From assembly GCA_002411015.1 (NCBI GenBank), contig DHPY01000067.1:32982-96981 (forward strand): a stretch of 64,000 nucleotides of DNA, written 5' to 3'. Shown here one piece after another: positions 34,049 through 42,502 of this stretch; the first letter of the stretch is position 1, and the number at the start of each line of letters is the position of its first letter. Source of the DNA: Armatimonadetes bacterium UBA5352 (GTDB lineage: Bacteria > Armatimonadota > Zipacnadia > Zipacnadales > UBA5352). The notes beneath the pieces were generated by a model. It was not told where the DNA came from and did not search any database. It worked only from the letters and a program-made list of their open reading frames with translations. A program made the translations under genes and the position numbers.

Positions 34049-34822
34049 CTACACCCGCAACTCACAGATATCATCGGCAGTCTTGCGAACGGTGCGCGGG
34101 TCAACATACTCCCAGCCCGCATCCAGCGAAGACTGGATGCTCACGCCCTCGAGGAAGCGGATCTCCTGGGTGTATGGGCCCTCGAAGAAGTATGGACTGA
34201 TCTCGCCGATACGGCCGCACGCTGTGTGCGCCGCCTGGCGAATGAGCTTGCACGCTGCCTCGTGCGAGAGGTGGATGGCAAGCTCGCGGCCGAGCGCCTG
34301 CTTAACCGCTGCGCCGACGATGTTGGGCACAAGTTCCCGGGCCTCCGCCACGGCTGTGTCGTCGCCAGTGCAGAGGATCGTCGGAACGCCCATCGTCCCG
34401 GCCATCAGCGCCCGGCAGCCGAATTCGCCAAGCTCGATGCCGTTGATTTTGTAGTACTCGATGGACTTTGAGGAGTAGGTGTGGCAGAGGACGCCGTTCG
34501 TCCCGGCGCGGGAGTGCTGACCGACGAAGAGCAGCGCGTCGTAGCTCTCATCGAGGTAGTAGGGCGCGCGAATCGGCCCGCGCGCGATCAGCTTCCCGTC
34601 GCGGTGGAACTCCTCCTCGATGATCCCGCCTGAGCCGTGCGCATCCCAGACGACCACCTCGGCGTCTGCGTCGAAATCGAGTATGCCATCAATGCACGCA
34701 TTGACCTCGCCCGTGAGCAGGCGCATCCAGCGCACCTTGTCCTCCGGCGTGACATCGCGGGTCTGGCTGAACCGGCTGATCAGCGCTGGCCCCTCAAGGT
34801 CGGTTATCATGTAGAGCTTCAT
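34049..34822 (-). CDS. M55-family D-aminopeptidase (DppA-like)
   Basis: This 257-residue zinc peptidase resembles B. subtilis DppA. It has the N-terminal metal-binding ITDLEGP, then VVWDAHGSGG, FVGQHSRAGT and a late GDDTAVAEA segment. DppA forms a ring-shaped decamer that removes D-amino acids from peptides, which fits turnover of cell-wall peptides. AGGAGGTG precedes the ATG. It lies between a secreted TIM-barrel-like gene and the EEP gene in a minus-strand run. Confidence 0.9.
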   Translation of the reverse strand: MKLYMITDLEGPALISRFSQTRDVTPEDKVRWMRLLTGEVNACIDGILDFDADAEVVVWDAHGSGGIIEEEFHRDGKLIARGPIRAPYYLDESYDALLFVGQHSRAGTNGVLCHTYSSKSIEYYKINGIELGEFGCRALMAGTMGVPTILCTGDDTAVAEARELVPNIVGAAVKQALGRELAIHLSHEAACKLIRQAAHTACGRIGEISPYFFEGPYTQEIRFLEGVSIQSSLDAGWEYVDPRTVRKTADDICELRV

Positions 34823-34844
34823 CGTGCACCTCCTGGAACTATCG

Positions 34845-36326
34845 CTACTGCGGCGCGACCTCGCACCGGCTCAGGTCGATCTCCCACGTCTGCCCGTCCC
34901 GGCGCGGGACCTCAACGATACGATCGCCAACGACGCCCCTGATCGGCTGCTGATTGCCGCCGAAGTCCGTGCGGCGGACGAGCAGCCGGTCGGCAAGGCG
35001 CAGGCCGGAGACGACCGTTCCGGGCTCGTCCGGGATGTTGAACATGACCGGCTCACCGGCGCCTATGAACTCGCGATGCGCGAGCATCGCGTCCATGACC
35101 TCGGTCATCAGGCCGATCTCCTTCGTGGTCTCCTCGGCCGTGCACCACATCATCAGCCCGTCGGTGCCGCGCAGGTAGAGGTGCCAGAGCAGCTCCTGGT
35201 AGGCCCACTCGGACATCTGCGGGACCTCCGGCGCATCCGCCGGCGGCGCGGTCGTGTGCCAGTGCAGCCAGGTGATCAGCGGGATCTGCTGCGGAGTGTG
35301 CCGCCCGGCATTCGTCCCGACCTGCAGCAGATTGTAGAACCACCGGTAGTCATCGTTGTTCCAGCGCGGATACCAGCTCCACGTTGCATACCAGGTGTAT
35401 ACCACCGGGTTTGCGAAGGTATAGCCGCTCGGCTCAAACTCATGGTACCACGGCCGGTTCTTCGCCAGCTGGTCGGGGAAGAACGGGGCGTCCTCCGGGA
35501 GCCTCTCGTAGTAGTCATACCAGTAGCGGACGCCGCTTTGCGGGTAGACGGAGTAGTTGCCGATGAGCGCCTCGGGGAAGTACTCCTGCACGACCTCCAC
35601 GCAGCATTCGCGCTGCAGCTCCGAGCGGATCTTCCGCAGGGCCGCCTGGAAGGCGTAGAAGTCGTCGATCTCCGGGATGTTCTCCCGGCAGACCGTGCAG
35701 CGCTTTGAGCTGTCCCATGCTCCGTTCCACTCGATCGGCCCGTCAATCTCCCAGTCGAGGTAGAGGAAGTCTATCGTCAGCCCCGCGGCGAGGTAGGGCT
35801 CGAGGATCTCACGGAACTGCGCCTTGATCGCGTCCTTGCGGTGCTCCAGCCGGAACGGGCAGCCCATCTTCTTGCTGGCCGCGAAGCTCTCGTCATGGAA
35901 GGTGGAGGCATCGTCCGCGACATGCAGCGTATCCTCATCGCCGCTGAAGAAGCTGTACATCGCCTGCGAGGCGTGCACCCCGACCTCCAGACCCAGCTCG
36001 TGCTGCAGGCGTGCGGTTCGAAGCGCTGCAGTCATGCTGTCGGCATTACCCGGAACAGGGTGACCGCAGAGGGCGAGGCCGCGGGCGTCGAGCGCGCGCA
36101 GAAACTCGCGCGCGGCATCGTCATCCTCCGGCAGCCAGCCCTGCAGCCGTGACGCGCGGATCGGCAACGCGCCATCGCGAGGGTGGGTCAGCGGCGGGAT
36201 TTCCTCGATCAGTTGCGTGAGGACCTGCTCCTGTGTCATCCGTTGCTGAGCCTCACAATGCTGCGTTACTGCGATGACGGCGAGACACATGGCCGCAAGA
36301 GCGAAGACGCCGATTCTCATCTCCAT
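34845..36326 (-). CDS. Secreted TIM-barrel-like protein, function unknown
   Basis: This 493-residue protein has a signal peptide (GVFALAAMCLAVIAVTQHCEA). It contains a motif typical of barrel glycosidases, with acidic residues at a strand end (FLYLDWEIDGPIEW), many aromatic residues (WYATWSWYPRW) and a conserved pair of Cys (RCTVCREN). It resembles hyaluronidase-like or GH-like proteins in overall look, but I cannot place it in a named family. GGGAGGA precedes the ATG. It sits 23 bp from the PLP enzyme gene and 22 bp from the peptidase gene. Confidence 0.6.
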   Translation of the reverse strand: MEMRIGVFALAAMCLAVIAVTQHCEAQQRMTQEQVLTQLIEEIPPLTHPRDGALPIRASRLQGWLPEDDDAAREFLRALDARGLALCGHPVPGNADSMTAALRTARLQHELGLEVGVHASQAMYSFFSGDEDTLHVADDASTFHDESFAASKKMGCPFRLEHRKDAIKAQFREILEPYLAAGLTIDFLYLDWEIDGPIEWNGAWDSSKRCTVCRENIPEIDDFYAFQAALRKIRSELQRECCVEVVQEYFPEALIGNYSVYPQSGVRYWYDYYERLPEDAPFFPDQLAKNRPWYHEFEPSGYTFANPVVYTWYATWSWYPRWNNDDYRWFYNLLQVGTNAGRHTPQQIPLITWLHWHTTAPPADAPEVPQMSEWAYQELLWHLYLRGTDGLMMWCTAEETTKEIGLMTEVMDAMLAHREFIGAGEPVMFNIPDEPGTVVSGLRLADRLLVRRTDFGGNQQPIRGVVGDRIVEVPRRDGQTWEIDLSRCEVAPQ

Positions 36327-36349
36327 GTTCCTCCCTGTATGCCGTTACT

Positions 36350-37528
36350 TCAGGCAACCTCGAGAGCCTGCTCGAGGTCGGCGATGATATCCTCGGGGTC
36401 CTCTATGCCAACCGAAAGCCTCACCAGGCCGTCACTGATGCCCACACTGCGCCGGTCCTCGGGCGAGAGCATTGAGTGCGTCATCGAGGCCGGATGGGAG
36501 ATCAGCGTCTTGACCTCGCCGAGGCTCACGGTGAGGGTGCACAGGTCAACGGCGTTCATCATCCGCCGACCGGCCTCGACGCCGCCCGCAAGGTCGAGGC
36601 AGACCATCCCCCCGAAGCCACCCATCTGCCGCGCGGCAAGCTCGTGCTGCGGGTGGGAGGGCAGTCCAGGGTAGATGACCCTGGCGACCTTCGGATGCCC
36701 CACAAAGGCCTCCGCGATCTGCATGGCGTTTTCGTTGTGGGCGCGCATGCGAAGCGGCAGTGTCTGCAGCCCGCGCGCCGCGAGGAACGCGTCCATCGGC
36801 GCCAGGCAGCCGCCGATCTGGATGTGCGTCTTCCAGAGGCGGTCAATCATCTCGCGTGATGCACAGATGGCGCCTGCGACGATGTCGCCGTGGCCGCCGA
36901 TGTACTTCGTCGCGCTGTGTACCGAGACGTCGATCCCGAGTTCGCACGGTCGCTGGTTGATCGGAGTTGCGAAGGTATTGTCGCAGATCGTGGTCGCGCC
37001 CGCGTTGCGCCCGATGGCCCCGACAGCGGCCAGATCCACCAGCGCGAGCGTCGGGTTCCCGGGCGTCTCACAGTAGATGACGCGCGTCTCGTCGCGCACC
37101 GCATCCTCGATCGCGGCGGTGGAGGTGGCGTCCACCACGGTGCACTCGACGCCGAACGCGGGGAGCGTCTGTCGGAGGAAGGTCAGCGCGGCGGTGTAGA
37201 GCGCGTCGGTCACGATTGCGTGATCGCCCGCCCGCAGCAGCCCGAGCAGGGTCGTGGAGATCGCCGCCATGCCTGACGATGTCGCGATGGCCGCCTCCGT
37301 CCGCTCAAGCGCCGCGAGACGCTGCTCGAAGACTGCTACGGTCGGGTTGCCGAAGCGGGTATAGACGTAGCCGTCGTCCTCACCGGCGAAGCGCGCTGCG
37401 CCCTGCTCCGCACTGGCGTACTCGAAGGTGGCCGTCTGGTAGATCGGGGGCGACACCGCCCCGAGCGAGTCCTCTACCATCCGCCCGGCATGCACCGCGT
37501 CGGTCCGTACGCCGCGCTTCCTCGACAT
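36350..37528 (-). CDS. Cys/Met metabolism PLP enzyme (cystathionine gamma-synthase or methionine gamma-lyase type)
   Basis: This 392-residue enzyme has the trans-sulfuration signature SVHSATKYIGGHGD with the PLP lysine, a substrate/PLP loop YVYTRFGNPTVAVFE, and a C-terminal LGEVKTLISHPASMTHS block. It could be cystathionine gamma-synthase, cystathionine gamma-lyase or methionine gamma-lyase; sequence reading alone does not separate them. The ATG at MSRKRG is chosen with AGAAGG 9 bp upstream. It heads a co-directional run extending to 28205. Confidence 0.88.
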   Translation of the reverse strand: MSRKRGVRTDAVHAGRMVEDSLGAVSPPIYQTATFEYASAEQGAARFAGEDDGYVYTRFGNPTVAVFEQRLAALERTEAAIATSSGMAAISTTLLGLLRAGDHAIVTDALYTAALTFLRQTLPAFGVECTVVDATSTAAIEDAVRDETRVIYCETPGNPTLALVDLAAVGAIGRNAGATTICDNTFATPINQRPCELGIDVSVHSATKYIGGHGDIVAGAICASREMIDRLWKTHIQIGGCLAPMDAFLAARGLQTLPLRMRAHNENAMQIAEAFVGHPKVARVIYPGLPSHPQHELAARQMGGFGGMVCLDLAGGVEAGRRMMNAVDLCTLTVSLGEVKTLISHPASMTHSMLSPEDRRSVGISDGLVRLSVGIEDPEDIIADLEQALEVA

Positions 37529-37697
37529 CACGATCATCCTTCTTTTCACTGGCCGTGACGGCACACGGCGAGGTGATCGGCGGGGCCGTCACTGGCCGCG
37601 CGCATGTGACTCTGCGTCGCGTTGCTTCGTCTACGCAGGGCGGCGGACCTTCACGAAGGGGCAGACGCATGCGATCGTGGTTCGTGGCGTGAGGGAA

Positions 37698-37787
37698 TGG
37701 CGGAGGGGGAGGGATTCGAACCCCCGGTGGCCGGAAGACCACAACGGTTTTCAAGACCGTCACCTTAAGCCGCTCGGTCACCCCTCC
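37698..37787 (-). tRNA. tRNA-Ser (anticodon UGA)
   Basis: A complete 90-nt class II tRNA is encoded on the minus strand. The acceptor stem is GGAGGGG/CCCCTCC, the anticodon arm ACGGT-CTTGAAA-ACCGT has TGA at 37751-37753, the long variable arm GTGG/CCAC is typical of serine tRNAs, and the T-loop is TTCGAAT. The 3' CCA is encoded (37698-37700). The 5' end overlaps the last 10 nt of the upstream ATPase gene on the same strand. Confidence 0.96.
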
Positions 37788-40315
37788 GCAGGGGACACCT
37801 TTCCAGTATACACCCAAGGGCCGTCCTCCGGCAATGCCCGCTTTGCGCATTTCGGAGGCGCCAACTCGATCACCGAGTCCGCAACAGCATCGTAGATCTC
37901 CTCGCAGGTGAAGAGCAGCACCTGTCGGTGCTCAGAAAGCGCCTTCACAACCTTCATGGCCTGCGCCCGTCGCGTCTCATCGAAGTTCACAAAGGGGTCG
38001 TCGAGGATGATCGGCGGGCACTCCTCCGGCCACAGCAACTCCGTCAGCGCCAGGCGCGCCGCGAGGTAGACCTGCTCCCGGGTAGCGCAACTCAGCTCCT
38101 TCGGCTCAACCGCATCGTCCTTCTCGTCACTCTGCACCATCGGGGCGAGCGTGACGCGATCGAAGCTGATCGCGCCATAGCGGCCGCCGGTGATCGTGGC
38201 GAGCAACTGCGCGGTTCGCGGCTCCAGCACGTCGGCGGCCTGCGCCAGCGTCTCCTCATGGGCCTGGGCGAGCAGCTCGCGCGCAAGCTCCAGCGCCGCG
38301 CGGCGCTCATCAGCCCGCTTCAGGGCCTCCTCCGTGGCGGCAAGCTGCTCCCGCAGGCTCCGCAGCCGCTCAGGATCGGCCTCCGGATGATCCGCCACGC
38401 CCCGAAGCGCATCTGATTCCTCGCGCAACTGCCCGCATTCCCGCTCAGCATCCTTCATCTGCCGCTGCAGTGCCTCGTAGCGCTCGGGATCCAGCGCCGC
38501 CCATGCAAGCTCATCCGATTCCAGCCGCTGCTGCAGCCCCATCCGCTCCGCCGCAAGTTCCGACAGGCGCGTGTTGATCTCTTCCGGCGTCTGTCGGCCC
38601 AGAACGCCCTTCAGCTCGCGCCGGTGCTTCTCGCACTCATCTCGTAGACGGAAGACCTCATGCGCGGCCTGCACGAAGGCCTGCGGATCGTCTGCGTCAA
38701 GCTGCTCGAGGCGGTGCTGCAGCCGCGCGGTCGCGATCTGCGACTGCTGCCCCGCCTTCTCGGCATCATCAGCGGCCCGGCCGGCCACCGCTGCGGCGGC
38801 AGCATGTTGCGCGCGCGCCTCATCAAGCGCCGCTCGCGCCTCCTGCAGCCGTGCCGCGAGCGCATCCACGTCCGTCACGGCCGCGTGGCGCAGAAGCGTC
38901 TCAAGCTCTTCCTCCGCCTGCACACGCTTCGCCTGCAGATCGCTCGCGGCCGCCATGGCCTCGTCGCGGAGGGCTTCCGCCGCCTCAGCCGTCACCGGGG
39001 GGCGCTGGAGCAGGCCCATCACGCCCATCACAACGCCGGCCGCACTCACTGCCCACAGCCACGGTGTGTCGAGGCCGATCGCAAGCCCCGCGCCGGCCAG
39101 CACAAGCATCGCCGCCACGGCTAGCAACGTCCGTCGCGAGCGCGCAGCGGCTCCGGATGAGGCCGCGTCTCGCTCGGCCTCGGCAACCGCCGCCTGCGCG
39201 CGTTCGGCATCCAGCCGCAACTGCGTGAGGTCGCGCTCAGCGCACCGCGCCTGCTCGACGAGGCGCTCATCGGGCACATTGGCTTCGAACTCGCGCAGGC
39301 GGATCAGCGCCTGATCCCTGGCCTCAGTAGCAGAGCGCGCCTCGGACTCTGCCTCGGGCACGCGTTCCTGTGCGTGCCGCGCCTCATCAACGAGCCGCGT
39401 CAGTTCCTCCGCCTGCTCGGGCTGCACCTCGGGAAGCTGCGCCAGCGTCCCCTCGGCCCGCTCGATACGCTCAGCAAGCTCCTGCGCCTCTCGGGAGCGC
39501 GCATTGAGTGTCCCGAACTCGCGCTTGAGGCCGTCTAGCGCCTCCTCGACCTTCCGCCGCTCCTGAGCGCGCTGCAGCACACCGGTCCCATCGTCGAGGG
39601 TCCGGTCCAGCTCCGCGATCCGCTCGCGCGCTCGCTCGATCCGGTCACGGGCAGTGCCTGCACGCTCCACGATCGGCCCCAGCCGCGCGATCTCCGCGCC
39701 GACTCTGTCTGTCTCGGCCATCAGCATCCGGATCGGCCCGGGGTTCTTCGGGGCGGCAGTCTTCATCCCGCGCGTGAGCGCCCGGATCTGGCTGTCAAGT
39801 TCGCCGAGCACAACCTGCGCTCCGCCCCTGGCAGCGGAGCCGGAGACGGTCTGCTGGAGCAGCTCCGCGACTTCCTTGCCGGCCTGCAGGCCGGCAAACT
39901 CCTGCTGGGCTAGACACGCGGTGGTCTCGTAGACCTCGCGCGTGCCGACCTGCAGCAGCGCCCACAGGCGCTCTGCCACCGCCGGCTCACTCGTCAGAAG
40001 CTCATCGGTGGCGGCGCAGCGAAGCTCGACCCGGCGCTGGTCGAAGTCGCGCAGGAGCTCAAAGCGGCTCCCGTCGCACTCGAATTCGCACGAAAGCGCA
40101 AAGCGCCGGTCGCTGCCCCACGCTGTGAGCGCCATGAAGCCGCCATCGGTCGTGTCGATCTTCTTGCCCGGAAGCAGCAGGCGCACGATCGCCTCGCGCA
40201 TCGTGGACTTCCCGGCCTCGTTGGGGCCTCGCACGACAGTCAGACCCGAGGCGAACTCCCACTCGCCCTCGGCGAAGCGCCCGAAGCGCTCTATCCGCAG
40301 CGTTCGGAGGATCAC
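37778..40315 (-). CDS. YhaN-like (SbcC-type) AAA ATPase
   Basis: This 845-residue SMC/Rad50-like ATPase has Walker A GPNEAGKST (30-38), long coiled coils on both sides, and Walker B IILDDPFVNFDE near the end. Two transmembrane-like helices lie in the middle (LLAVAAMLVLAGAGLAIG and WAVSAAGVVMGVMGLL) where SbcC has its zinc hook; this is the YhaN pattern. The ABC signature reads LSCATREQ, with Ala where Gly is usual. It partners the YhaO-like nuclease, with which it overlaps by 4 bp. Its stop codon lies inside the downstream tRNA-Ser gene. A role in DNA-end processing at the membrane is inferred from family knowledge. Confidence 0.85.
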   Translation of the reverse strand: MILRTLRIERFGRFAEGEWEFASGLTVVRGPNEAGKSTMREAIVRLLLPGKKIDTTDGGFMALTAWGSDRRFALSCEFECDGSRFELLRDFDQRRVELRCAATDELLTSEPAVAERLWALLQVGTREVYETTACLAQQEFAGLQAGKEVAELLQQTVSGSAARGGAQVVLGELDSQIRALTRGMKTAAPKNPGPIRMLMAETDRVGAEIARLGPIVERAGTARDRIERARERIAELDRTLDDGTGVLQRAQERRKVEEALDGLKREFGTLNARSREAQELAERIERAEGTLAQLPEVQPEQAEELTRLVDEARHAQERVPEAESEARSATEARDQALIRLREFEANVPDERLVEQARCAERDLTQLRLDAERAQAAVAEAERDAASSGAAARSRRTLLAVAAMLVLAGAGLAIGLDTPWLWAVSAAGVVMGVMGLLQRPPVTAEAAEALRDEAMAAASDLQAKRVQAEEELETLLRHAAVTDVDALAARLQEARAALDEARAQHAAAAAVAGRAADDAEKAGQQSQIATARLQHRLEQLDADDPQAFVQAAHEVFRLRDECEKHRRELKGVLGRQTPEEINTRLSELAAERMGLQQRLESDELAWAALDPERYEALQRQMKDAERECGQLREESDALRGVADHPEADPERLRSLREQLAATEEALKRADERRAALELARELLAQAHEETLAQAADVLEPRTAQLLATITGGRYGAISFDRVTLAPMVQSDEKDDAVEPKELSCATREQVYLAARLALTELLWPEECPPIILDDPFVNFDETRRAQAMKVVKALSEHRQVLLFTCEEIYDAVADSVIELAPPKCAKRALPEDGPWVYTGKVSPAEG

Positions 40316-41439
40316 TGGCCGCCCTCCCTCCGGCGCAGCATGGACACGCCGATCTGCAGCGCGCGCTCGGCGATGCGCCGCTGCTGCTCATCGCAGGCTG
40401 CATCGATCCGGGCGCGAGCCAGCTCCACGAACCGCCCGAGCGTCAGCTTGGGATCGAGGTGCTCCTCGTCGAGGGCCTCCAGCGAAGGGTGCGAGCGATC
40501 CGTGAGCCGCAGTGCAAAGAACGCGCCGCTCAGCCGCTCCGGCACCGCATCAAGATCAAGCACGGTTCCCGCCGGAGCCAGCCCCGTCAGCCGCACGTCC
40601 AGAAGCAGGTCAGGGTCCGCATGGGCCTCGACCGCCGCCACGAGGTCCTCAGTGCCGCGCAGATCGCCCGCGTCAACAGACAGCTCGCGGGCCTGCAGCG
40701 TCCCGACCTCCAGCCTCTCGACCTTTGGCGGCCCCTCGCCGAGCGTAACCAGCGCCACCGAACCCCTATCCCACGAGCCGAAGCCCGGGACCTCGATGCT
40801 GCCGGGCATGATCGCGGTCACACCGCCCTCGGAGCAATCCTGCCAGCGGTGCCAGTGCCCGAGCGCGACGAAGTCCATGCCTGACGCAGTCAGTTCGCTG
40901 CCGCTGACCAGCGCCCCGTCCTGCACGTCACCGCGTTCGGGTGAGGCATGGATCACGCCGATGTTGATTCCTGCATCCGAGTCTGGACGCAGATCGCAGA
41001 GCGGCCGCTGTCCCTGCAGGTCACAGCGGTGAGGGCAGCCATGCACGGTGGCTCCGAGGTGGGGGAGGGCAACGCTGCTTCCCCGGGGCCCGCCGAGCAC
41101 ATGCACGCTCTCCGGCAGGCTGCGGATGGCCGGCGAGTCCCAGAAGCCTCTCTCGGACCAGCAGTCATGCGTGCCGGGGAGGAGGATCACATGGATGGCG
41201 GGTGTCGCCCCGGCGAGTCGCTGCAGGCTCTTGAGCGCGCGATCAACGGTCTTTGCGGCGGGAGTGCGCGTGTCGAAGAGATCGCCCGCGACCACGAAGA
41301 GCTGTACCTGCTGCGCGAGGGCCGCCTCGACGGTGCGCTCCCACGCGTCCCATGTGCGGCGGCGCAGATCGGCGGCGCGGCTCCCCAGCGAGCCGTTCGG
41401 GGCATCCAGATGCACGTCGGCGGTGTGTAGCAGCTTCAC
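40312..41439 (-). CDS. YhaO-like (SbcD/Mre11-type) DNA-repair metallophosphoesterase
   Basis: This 375-residue nuclease has the Mre11-type metal-binding motifs in order: HTADVHLDAP, VVAGDLFDTRTP, LLPGTHDCW (Thr for the usual Asn) and GHWHRW. It would act on DNA ends together with the ATPase encoded just downstream. The GTG start has GGGGGAG about 5 bp upstream and begins right at the KLLHTADVHLD strand; longer frames add non-homologous sequence. It is divergent from the thioredoxin-like gene. Confidence 0.87.
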   Translation of the reverse strand: MKLLHTADVHLDAPNGSLGSRAADLRRRTWDAWERTVEAALAQQVQLFVVAGDLFDTRTPAAKTVDRALKSLQRLAGATPAIHVILLPGTHDCWSERGFWDSPAIRSLPESVHVLGGPRGSSVALPHLGATVHGCPHRCDLQGQRPLCDLRPDSDAGINIGVIHASPERGDVQDGALVSGSELTASGMDFVALGHWHRWQDCSEGGVTAIMPGSIEVPGFGSWDRGSVALVTLGEGPPKVERLEVGTLQARELSVDAGDLRGTEDLVAAVEAHADPDLLLDVRLTGLAPAGTVLDLDAVPERLSGAFFALRLTDRSHPSLEALDEEHLDPKLTLGRFVELARARIDAACDEQQRRIAERALQIGVSMLRRREGGQ

Positions 41440-41501
41440 GATAACTCCCCCACGACCGCGGTGGCGATGGGATTGAGGTTCGCGGCATGCGGCGGGAATC
41501 C

Positions 41502-41530
41502 TTGCTCTCCACGCCGAAAACTCATATGCT
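41502..41530 (+). promoter_or_regulatory. Sigma70-like promoter of the thioredoxin/TPR gene
   Basis: TTGCTC (41502-41507) and TATGCT (41525-41530) have a 17-bp spacer. It lies 53 bp before the ATG at 41583 and excludes the more upstream in-frame start. Confidence 0.5.
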
Positions 41531-41582
41531 TGCCGGGAACTTCGGCCGATCAACAACTGTCTTTGTGACTACAGTGGTTAAC

Positions 41583-42419
41583 ATGCAGCGCAGCAACCTG
41601 GCGACTCTCCCGCTGAGCGGCCTGCTCATGCTCCTGTTCGCGCTTCCCGGCGTGACTCAGCAGGTAGCGTGGCATTCTGACCTGGCGACCGCGATGGCCG
41701 ATGCGAAGCAGAACGGGTGCCCGATCCTCGCGTTCTTTCACTCTGTCGGCTGCGGCCCGTGCGCGCAGATGGAGCAGGAGACTCTCGCGGATCCGCAGAT
41801 CACGGCGCTCATCGCCGGGCGCTTTGAGGCCGTCAGCATCAACGGGATCACGCAGGCCGACCTCGCAATGCGCTACTTGATCTCGTATTACCCCACTGTC
41901 AAGTTCATTGACGCGAGCGGTGTCAGTGTGTACGACTGCTACGGGTACATTCCGCCGGTTGACTTCCTCGCGGTGATGAACGAGGGGCTGGCGGCGCACC
42001 AGGCGCTTATCCGCGCCCGCAGTGCCGCCGCGCAGCCCGAAGTGTCGGCTGAGGGCGCGTTGTCCATCGCGCGCGACTACCTGCAGGCGTCGCAGTTCAC
42101 CGAAGCCGCCCATTGGGCGCGCAGGGAGCTTGACGCAGCACCGAATGCCGAGACGCAGTATCTGCTGGGCGTCGCGCTGGTGGAGGCCGGGGAGCCCGCG
42201 CAGGCCGAGGAGCCGCTGCTTGCCGCCCTCACTGCGACCGAGGACGCTCCCTGGCTGACGCACGCCCGGCTGAAGCTCGGCTACGCGTGGCTGCAGATGG
42301 GGAAAGACGCGGCGGGCATTGACCTGCTGAAGGCGGTGCATGCCGCTGCCGATGCGACTCCGAAGATCAAGGCTGAAGCCGCCCGCCTGCTGCGCTGGTG
42401 GGGCGTTGACGCGGGATAG
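41583..42419 (+). CDS. Secreted thioredoxin-fold protein with TPR tail
   Basis: This 278-residue protein has a signal peptide (LSGLLMLLFALPGVTQQ) and a thioredoxin-like domain with a CGPC redox motif (HSVGCGPCAQMEQETL). A C-terminal helical region of TPR type follows (AETQYLLGVALVEAGEPAQAEEPL). It resembles the DUF255/thioredoxin_7 group, probably acting in thiol-disulfide exchange outside the cytoplasm. It is monocistronic, with its own promoter and a strong hairpin after the stop. Its redox partner is not visible. Confidence 0.82.
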   Translation: MQRSNLATLPLSGLLMLLFALPGVTQQVAWHSDLATAMADAKQNGCPILAFFHSVGCGPCAQMEQETLADPQITALIAGRFEAVSINGITQADLAMRYLISYYPTVKFIDASGVSVYDCYGYIPPVDFLAVMNEGLAAHQALIRARSAAAQPEVSAEGALSIARDYLQASQFTEAAHWARRELDAAPNAETQYLLGVALVEAGEPAQAEEPLLAALTATEDAPWLTHARLKLGYAWLQMGKDAAGIDLLKAVHAAADATPKIKAEAARLLRWWGVDAG

Positions 42420-42452
42420 AGCTGTCGCACAGACCCCGTGGTAAGGGCGCTG

Positions 42453-42484
42453 AGCGGCCGGTTCCCGCACAGGAACCGGCCGCT
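42453..42484. terminator. Bidirectional hairpin between convergent genes
   Basis: AGCGGCCGGTTCC and GGAACCGGCCGCT form a perfect 13-bp stem around a CGCACA loop. The T-content after it is low (TCTGCATCTC). It lies between the stop codons of two convergent genes. Confidence 0.7.
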
Positions 42485-42502
42485 TCTGCATCTCAGGTGG
42501 CC

